Positions 15,001 through 24,000 of a DNA stretch of 64,000 bases are shown one piece after another. The notes beneath the pieces are model-generated. The model was given only the letters and a program-made list of their open reading frames with translations, was not told the origin of the DNA and did not search any database. Both the position numbers and the translations under genes were made by a program. Every line of letters begins with the position of its first letter. Within the stretch, counting starts at the first letter, position 1. The DNA is from Akkermansia muciniphila (GTDB lineage Bacteria > Verrucomicrobiota > Verrucomicrobiia > Verrucomicrobiales > DEV007): NCBI GenBank assembly GCA_945883495.1, contig CAMCXS010000007.1:62001-126000 (forward strand). Reading direction: 5' to 3'.

Positions 15001-18000
15001 CGGCAGACCCGGTGTTGGTGACGGTTCCTCCTGTGCCAGGAAGAATGTTGTTGCTGGCCAAAGCGCCCACCACCTGGTTGCGGCCGTTGAGATTGAGCGA
15101 TCCGGCGTTCAGGCTGAGACCTTGTGTTCCGACGGCGGTTGAGGTGGGGTTGGCCACGATGGTATTGTCCGCAGCGCTGTTCAGGGTGAGGGTGCCGTTA
15201 TTAATGACGTGGGTGCCGACGATGAACAGGGGGCTGTTCATCGTCATGTTGCCCGCGCCGGCCTTGACCATCCCGTTCGCGGTGTTGATCAAATAGCTCG
15301 AAACGGCGAGATCGCCTTGAGCATTGAGGTTGAGGGTGGAGCCACCAGCGCTGATCTGGCCGCCGGTGAGACCGGTGTTGCCGGATTTGGCAAGGATCGA
15401 GAAGGCACCGAGCGTCAAAATGCTGCCGGCGTTGCTGCCCGAGACTCCGCCTCCACTTTCCAGGGTGAGGCTGTTGGCCGCATTCGTCGAGAACGTCTGA
15501 CCGGCGGACAACCCGAGGTTTGCCGTGCTCGCATGCATGTTGACGATGCCGTTCAAGGTCTCACCGGCGCCCAGGGCACGGAAGCCGGCACCCGGGAAGT
15601 AAGTCGCTAAGCTGGTGCCCGTGCCGGACAGGGAGGTGTCCACCACAATGTCGCCCCGTATGCTCATATTGGCGAGCCCAGGGATGGCTCCGCCGCCAGT
15701 CAGACCTGCTTGGGCGGCGGAAAAGATATTGGCCACGCCAGCCCCAGGGGTGGAGCCGAGGTTCGTGCCGCGAATCAGCAACGAAGTGTTTCCGCCTAGT
15801 GCAGGCAGGCTGGCGAAGTTCACCACGGTCGAGCCTGTGGAAGGATCCACGGTGATAATGCCGGATCCACCCGCGCCGCTAAGGGCGCCGAGGGATTCGA
15901 ATGTGCCAGACGCATTTCCGTTTACCCGGAACTCGCCACCGGCAACCGTGAGACCCTTCAGAAGCCCTCCGAGGCGGTTGTTTTCGTTGGAGGTGGTGTT
16001 GTCGAGAATGAGGGCACCGGTCTGGTTGATGACGTTGTTCGTGAAGGCTGTGCTTGCGGAGCCGGAATAGGTCACGGCGCCGCCGTTGATGGTGAGCGTG
16101 CCGATCGCGGTGCTATCCCCGCCGGTGAGGCCGAAGGAGCCGCTGCCGATTTTGGTTGCGTTCAATGTGGTCAACACCGCGTCGTTGTAAGCAATGAACC
16201 GCCCATTGAAGTTGGTGGCTGCGTTGTTGAGACCGAAAGTGAGGGTTCGCGCGGTGCCCGAGTTATTGGTAATGTCACCGCCTCCGGAAAGTTGGCTGAG
16301 GAGCTGATCGAAGCCGTTGAGGTCGAGGCGGCTCCCGGCGTTCATGGTGAAGGTCGAGGCGTAAGGAATCGCGTTGGCGATACCCACGAAGATGGTGCCA
16401 GCATTGAGGCTGGTAGCGCCAAGGTAGTAGTTGGCCGGACCGTCCAGGCGGATGCCGGAGGTTCCCTCTTTGGTGATGCCTGCGGAAGTGCCGATGAGGC
16501 TGCCAATCGCCAGAGCGAGCGGCGCATTGCCATTCGCGGTGATGGTCCGTGTGGAGGCTCCAATATCGATTCGGCCTTGGGTCGCTACCGAAAGGACGGG
16601 GGTAGTGGCGAAACTGTCGTTGGTAGTGACGATGTTGTTATTCAGAATCAACGTGCTCCCGAAGGTCACGGTGTCGTCTGTTCCTGTGGCGGTCGCTGGT
16701 TGGGAGAGAGTGACCGTGGAACCTGAAACGGAAACCACGGTGGTACCGGCGGCGATCCGGCTTCCGCTGACCGGAGTGCCAGCTGTGAGACCGAGAGCGG
16801 CGTTGGTGCCGCTCAGCGTGATGACGTTGCTGCCCGCAGTGGTAGTTGTGTTGTTAGAGGTTACGGATGCCGTGCGAATGGTGGGGTTGCCGCCGCCGCC
16901 CGCGTTGTTGAACGTGAGGAGGCCGTTCATGGTGTTGGTGCTCCCCCAGTAGTTGAGCACGCCGCCGCCATTGACGGTGATCGGATTGGAATTGGCGATC
17001 TGGGCTGGGCTGCCCGGGATCATGGTGACAGTGGCGTTGTTGATGGTGACACCGCCCCCTGCAGGGATCGTTGTGTTGGCGCCCCCTTGAAGGTTGGTGG
17101 TGGCGGAGTTGAAGACCGTGCCGCCCGAGTAGGTATTGGGCGCCGTCAGGGTGATGTTGGAAGCTCCGGAGAGCACCAAGCGAGTTTGTCCACCAGAAGA
17201 GTTGTCGATGATCCGCGAATTGATCGTAAGGGTATTCTCGTTGTTGTAGATGTAGAGCGGATTCAATCCATTGCTGGTTCCACCGGCAGTGAGGCGGCCA
17301 TTGTCCACGGAGGCGCCGATCGTGTTGGCGTTGTTGACGCTTTTCAACAAGCCACCCGAGACCAAGTTTAGGGTGTCGGTCCCGGCCGTGAAAGTGAGGT
17401 TGGCGTTGCCGGCAATGTTGAGGCTGTTCAACGAGTAACCCGAAACCGTGGGAACGTTACCAGAGGCCGTGATGCGGATGTTTTGGGTCGGCTGGCTCGC
17501 CGCCGGCATGGTCGTGGCGTTGTAAGCCGGGAAGCCTGACTGTCCCAACGCACCAAGGCCATTCGTGTTTGAGTAACTGGCAAACTCGCCTCCGCCAATA
17601 ATGGCCCAACCCCCGATAAGGTTGTTGGTGAGTGAGGAAGCACTGAAGGACGAGCCGTTCATCTGAGAGACGAAGATGCGGGAGTTGTTGACGCCCGGCA
17701 GTCCCAGGAATTGGGTGCCGCCCTCATTTGTCTGTCCACGGAAGTCGATGGTCGCATCGGCTGAGCGGGTGAGATTGCCAATGGTGAGGGTGGCGGTTCC
17801 ACCGGAGAAGGGGTGGAGTTGCACGAAGTTGCGGCCCGATTGGGTATTGACGGTATTCAGCGCAAGCGCCGTGTTGGTACTGGAGGCCGCCCGGATATTC
17901 AGGTTGCCCCCTTGTAACGTGACGGGAGCAGTGGCGGCGATGCGAACCGGGGGCGTTGTTCCCGGATTGACACCGTTATAGTCATCCCAGATCAAGGTGC

Positions 18001-21000
18001 CAAAGCGGACATCGACAGCGGTTGAGTTGGCGATGGTGCCACTGCTTTGGAGCTGGAGGGTTCCTCCGCGGATCGTTGTGGTGCCATTAAATGTGTTGGC
18101 GCCGGAAAGCACGGTCGTGTTGTTCCCGGCCCGGACGAAGCTGAGATTGCCGTTGACTGTCCCGGCGAAGGTGCCTCCGCCGGTTGATGTCAATGTAGCG
18201 GCCGCGCCGCTGTTGGTGATCGCACTGGAGATGCCTGGCACGATATTGTTCGTTGCGAGGGTACTGACCACTTGGCTGTTGCCGTTGAGGTTGAGGTTGC
18301 CACCGTTCACGTTAAGCGCGTTGGGAGTTCCCGTTGCGCTAACGAATAGGGTGTTGTTTCCGCCATTCAGGGTCAGCGTCCCGTTGTTCAAGGAGGTGGC
18401 CCCGGTGTAAAACTGAGGGGCGTTAAGGGTGAGAGTTCCGGAGCTGGACTTGGTCATCCCGGCGGATCCGGTGATCCCGGCGCTGAAGCTGAGGTCGCCG
18501 ATGGCATGGATAAAGGCTGGGTTGGCACCAACCGCTAGGAGACCATTGCTAATGCCCCGGTTCCCAGCCTGAGCGATGATGCCTCCGCTGGTAACGGTCA
18601 TCGTCGTTCCTTGTGGAATTGGGCCAGCCATCATGGTCCCACCGAACTGGTTGAGGGTCAGGCTGTTGATGGTCGTGGCCGCGATCATGGAACCGCCGTG
18701 GGGGTAGCTCAAAGCCACGTTGGCGGTGGCTCCGCTGGAGAGGAAAGGAGCCAACTCGTTGGCCGCGAGGAGACGGAATCCATTCCCGCCCGCGACGTTG
18801 GCTGCGCCTGCAGCGCCGACGTAAGTGACGAAACCCGTTCCGCTGCCGGTGAGGGAGAGGTCACCCAAGATATCGGGACGGATGCTCATCGTGGTGGTAC
18901 CCACGGCGCCTCCACCACCGACCTGATTCAGCGTTCCACTGATCACCAGATTGCCCGTGCCGGCGCCGATCGTTGCCCCGAGGTTCGGGCTTCGAAGCAC
19001 AGCGGTGCCACCCTGGGTCACGGCGCCGAGTGTATTTGCGGTCAGCGTTACATTTTGGCTGGAGGACGGTTCCAAATTGATGAATCCGCTGCCACCGGTC
19101 AGGTTCAACGTGCCGACGGACTCGGTCGTTCCCGAGGAAGTGTTTCCAACAATCCGCAAAGTGCCGCCGCTCAAGTTAAGCGTTCCATTCGCCGCGGAGG
19201 CGATGGACATGCCCAAGCGGTTGTTTACGTTGGAGGTGACGTTATTCAGCGTAAGCGTGGAATCCCGTTGAACGTTTACGGTGCGGAAGGTGGTTGCTCC
19301 GGCGCCTGAGTATTCGAGCACGCCGCCAGAGGTTGTCAGTGCTCCGGCAGTGCCAGTTGAGGTCGGGGTTGCTCCAGTAATGATGGTGGTTCCCGTGCCA
19401 TACTTTTGGACGTTGAGCGTGGTGGGAAAGGCATCGGAACTCCGATTGAATGCGCCAGAGAAGCTAGTGTTCTGATTGTTGAAGCCGAAGCCGAGGGTGA
19501 CGTTACCGCTGCTCAGGTTGCTGATGTTGCCAGCTCCGGACAGGCCCCCAATGACGGTGGAGGCACCCATGAGCTCAAACTGGGTGCCCGAGGCAAAATT
19601 GTAGGTGGAGAACCGGGAGCCTCCATTGTTCAAGCCGAGGACGAGTGCACCGGCTTGGACATCGGTGAGTCCCGAGTAGGTCTGGGCGGAGCGCAACCGC
19701 AGGGCGCCGTTGCCTAGCTTGGTGATGCCGCCGGTCCCGATGATCCCTTCCAGGGAAAGAGCGGGCTGGAGCAGAGTCTGTTGCTTCCCGTCGATGATTG
19801 TTGGGCTGACGGTGATATTGTGGTTGGTGGCGCCGAGGTCGATAACCCCGAAAGTGATAATGGGCGCTTCGCTGCTTTCGACTCGGACCGTGGAGGCTGA
19901 AGCCGTAATGTCTCCGGTCAGGGACAATACACCGTAGGAATTGACGTTGTTCCCCACGTTTGCGCCGATGTTGAGAGTGACATTGTTGCCATCGGCCTCA
20001 AAGACCAAGCCGGCGAGAGTGTTGTTACCGAAGAGGTTGAGTACAGATGCCCCGCGCATGGTTACCACGTTTGAGGAATCGATCTGGTTGTTGAAGCCGT
20101 TCATGGTCACGGTAGCGCTGCCAATCGTCAGACCACCTGCCGGAATGACCGCTCCAGCTGCCGCGTTGCTAAGGTTGAGGGTGCCTGCGTTGACCACGGT
20201 GCCGCCGGTGTAGGAATTGTTGGGGTTGCTCAGGGCAATCGCTCCCGCTCCAGAGGTGACGAGTCGGACGGCGCCACCGGCGTTATCGACGATCCGCGAG
20301 TTTACCGTCAGGGTGTTCTGGTTGTTGAAGAGGAAGAGATCGGAGTTGGCGGTGGCTCCACCGGCAGTGAGGCGGCCGCTGTCCACTGTAGCGCCGATGC
20401 TGTTGTTGTTCGCGCTGCTCTTAATCAAGCCACCAGAGATCAGATTGAGAGTATCGGTTCCTTCCGCGAAGGTGATGTTAAAGTTGCCCGGGACGACCAG
20501 GCTGTTCACTTGATAATCATCCGCTCCGGCCGTCAGCGAAGGGACGGCTCCACTAGCCGCGAGGCGGATGTTCTGGGTAGGCTGGATTGCGCTCGGGAAA
20601 GTCGTTCCGCTATAGCCTGGTGCCCCAGCTGCGTTCAGTGCAGCGATCCCGAGGCCATCAATATAGGTGGCTAACTCGGTGCCGCCGACAGTGGCCCAGC
20701 CACCCAGGATGTTGTTCGTGGTGTTCCCCGAGAACGTGTGGCCAGTGATGAAAATTCGTGAATTGCTACCTATGCTGCCCAGCGTTCCGGCTCCGGATTC
20801 AAAATTGACCGTGGCTCCTTTGGCGGCGTTTCTGCCCAGGCCTGACAGCGTTAGGTCGGCGGAAACAACGCCACCCGCAGTGCCTCGGTCGGCTCGAATC
20901 GTGGACATCGCGTCCTCGAGGGTGACGACTCCAAGAGTTTCTGAGGATGCAGAGTTTGCCCGGCCAAAGAACTGTAGGACGCCCCCTTGGAGGGTGACTG

Positions 21001-24000
21001 GGGCCGAGTCATTCACCCGGTTGCTCGATTCGTAGAGACCGGTGTTGTTAATGGCGAAGGTAGCGCGGCTGACCGTAAGACCGCTGATTCCGGTGAATGT
21101 GCCGGCGTCGATCAAACTGGTCGTGGAGTTCAAAAGGAGCAGTTTGCCCGTCGTTGTGTTGGGGCTGGTGATGTTGAGTGTGTTCGCACCTGTACGGGCG
21201 AAGGTGACGTAGTCGTTGGTGGAACCACCGATGTTCCCGGCCCAAGTGCGGGCGGTGTTCTGCTGGTTGGCCAAAAGGACACCGTTCCCGCCGGTGCTGA
21301 TGATCTCGCCACCGTTCACCGTGCTGTCGGTCATCAGTTCCCGGGTGTACTGGCTGGTGGAGTTGAGGTCGAGTTTGCCGCCATTGATCACCATGGGGTT
21401 GCGGAAGTAGAGAGTGTTGGTGCCACCGGCCAGCTTCAACGTGCCCTCGTTGACAAAGTTGATGTTGTTGTTGGTGTCGTCGTCACGGCCCATCATGCTG
21501 GGTTGACTGATGGTCAACGTGCCAGGTCCCGTTTTGACCAAGCCACGGAGGCCCAGCAGTACGCTGTTGATGTTCAGGTCACCGAGCGCATGGACGTAGA
21601 GTGGGCGAAGGGTAGTTCCGCTGTTCGCGGTGGCGAGAACCACCCCGCCCGAGATGCCCGTGTTCCCAGGCTGGGCCAAGATGCCCCCGCTTTGGATGGT
21701 GAGAACGGGGTAGGTCGGAAAGCTGTTGGTCAGGGATACACCGCCTCCACTGAGGAGCGCGAGGGAGTTGATGCTGACACTTGCCGCCGACACCGCACTA
21801 CCGCTCAGCTCCTGGTTGACGTTGGCCGTCAAGGTTGTGGTGGTGAGCTTTTCGGAAGCAGCCAGCGGGCGAATGATTCCGGTGGCGGAGTCCGCGGTTG
21901 CGAACCCGATAGCGGAAGACGTGGTGTTCTCCGCGATCGCCCAGGGAAGAATCCCCTTGGTGTTGGCACCAGCGGCACCGGTCTGACCAGCAAATGCAAC
22001 GTTCCCCTTGATCGTGGCAACGTTCGCTCCGGCTGCTGAACCTAGATTGGTGCCTGAGAACCGCACAGTAGCGCCGTTCTGCGGAAAATTTGTCGCAAAG
22101 CTGCCAAATGTCAGGTTGGCTCCGCCCGCTCCGGCCGTGACGCTGATGTTGGAGTGGCCACGGGCTAAGCTCCATGCGCCCAGAGTTTCATTCGTTGCCG
22201 CGGCGTTGCCGATGAGATTGAAGTTGCCACCCGCGAGGGTGATGGGGCGGCTACCGAGGCGGTTGGTGACAGCGGCGGCGGTGTTGTCCAAGGTGAGGGT
22301 TGCACCTGGATTGACGGTGATCGCTCCCGTGCCGCCGATTGCGCCAGCGGCACCAGAGAGCTCCAAGGTGCCCTGGTTGACGGTGGTGGCTCCAACAAAC
22401 GCGCTGTTGTTGATATTGATCGTTGTCTTCCCCGCGCCCAGTTTTGTGAGGCTGGCCACATTGGCCGCTAACCCGGTTCCGCCGATGACGACACCGCCAG
22501 CCCCAGTGGTGGTAAGAGCGAAGGCGCCGGAGACACCACCAGAGAGGGTCAGTGTCCCCGAGTTGGAGCCGATTGCCGAAGCGCTGGCCAGAGTGATCGG
22601 GCCGCTCCAGGTGTTGTTGCCGGAGAGGTTTTGCAGTGCGCCACCAGTGTTGATCCCGCTGTTGTTCAAGGTGAGCGGCTCGGCAGCGTAGGTGATGCCG
22701 GCGCCGCTTAGTTGCAGGGCGGCCCCGACGAAGTTGCCGACGGTGGTGGCGCCGCTGGTGGCGCCCAGGGAAGTGGCATCGGAGATGTTAAGGGCACCCG
22801 CGTTGATCGTGGAGGTGCCTGCCCAGGTGCCATTTGACACCGGAATGCTAAGGGTGCCGTTGTCCGCCTTCACGAAGCCGTTGGCGCCTCCGAAGGCGGT
22901 GTTCAAGGTCAGGGTCTTTCCTTGGACGACTTCAATGATGTTGTTTGTGGCCGTAGCGTTGCCTAAGGTGAGGACACGAGAGGTGGAGATGTTATCGGTC
23001 GCACGAATGGCCGAAGTGGTGCCGTTGAGCGTGATCGTGTTCGCGGCGTTGCCGAGCGCGCCATCGCTTCCGAAGGCGAGGGTGCCACCGGTCACGCTGA
23101 TGGGGCCGGTGAAGGTATTTCCGGAATTTCCTAGGACCATGGTGCCTGTTCCGGTCTTTGTGAGCGTAAAGCTGCCACCCACAGCGCCAGAGAGGGTGAG
23201 GCCCTGGACCACGTTGGAAGCTTGGGCGCTGCCTACGCTGAAGATCGAGTTTCCGCCGAGGGTGGTGGCCCCGGTGAATTCCAGCCCGTAGCCGTTGGCC
23301 GGAGTGACCGTCAGCGTATTGGCGCCACCGGTGCTCAGAGTCCCGAGCTGAATCGTCTTGTTCAGGGCGGTGGAACCAGGGAAACCCGTCGTGCCAGAGC
23401 GATCCACGGCGATCGTGGCGCTGCCTCCGAGGACGATGTTGTCGCCAAACGCGAGGCTTTGCAGGTTGCCGAAACCGTTGCCATCGGCGCGAAGATCGAG
23501 GGTGGAGCCGTTGGCCAGGGTGATGGTGTTCGTCGCGCCACTATTCAAGGCATCGATGCCCACCGCGCGCAGGGTGCCGGAATTCACGGACACGCTGCCG
23601 GAGAATGAGTTGTTGCCACTCAACACGGTGACCCCGTTGCTGCTACCGGCGGCCGCCCCCGCGATCACGATATTCTTGGCGCCACCGCTTTCGGAAACGT
23701 TTCCGGACAGGGTGAGGAGGCTGGTCGTGTTCGCGACGGCGTTGGTGATGTTGAAATTTGCGTTCCCCGTGCTGGCCAGAACGACATTGGTGGAAATCAA
23801 ATCATTGGCCGTGGCCGCAGCCGCCTTGGAGAGCACGGCCGCTGACGCCGCGTTGTCGAACGTCAACGCGCTGCTGTTGAGGCTTTGCAGGGTGTAGCCG
23901 AAGAACGCGGTGGTCGGGTCGCCAATGCTGAGGGTGCCGGTGGTTGCGTTGACGTCCAGGTTGATCGTCTGGGATGCCGTGAGGTTTGCCGTCAAATTGA

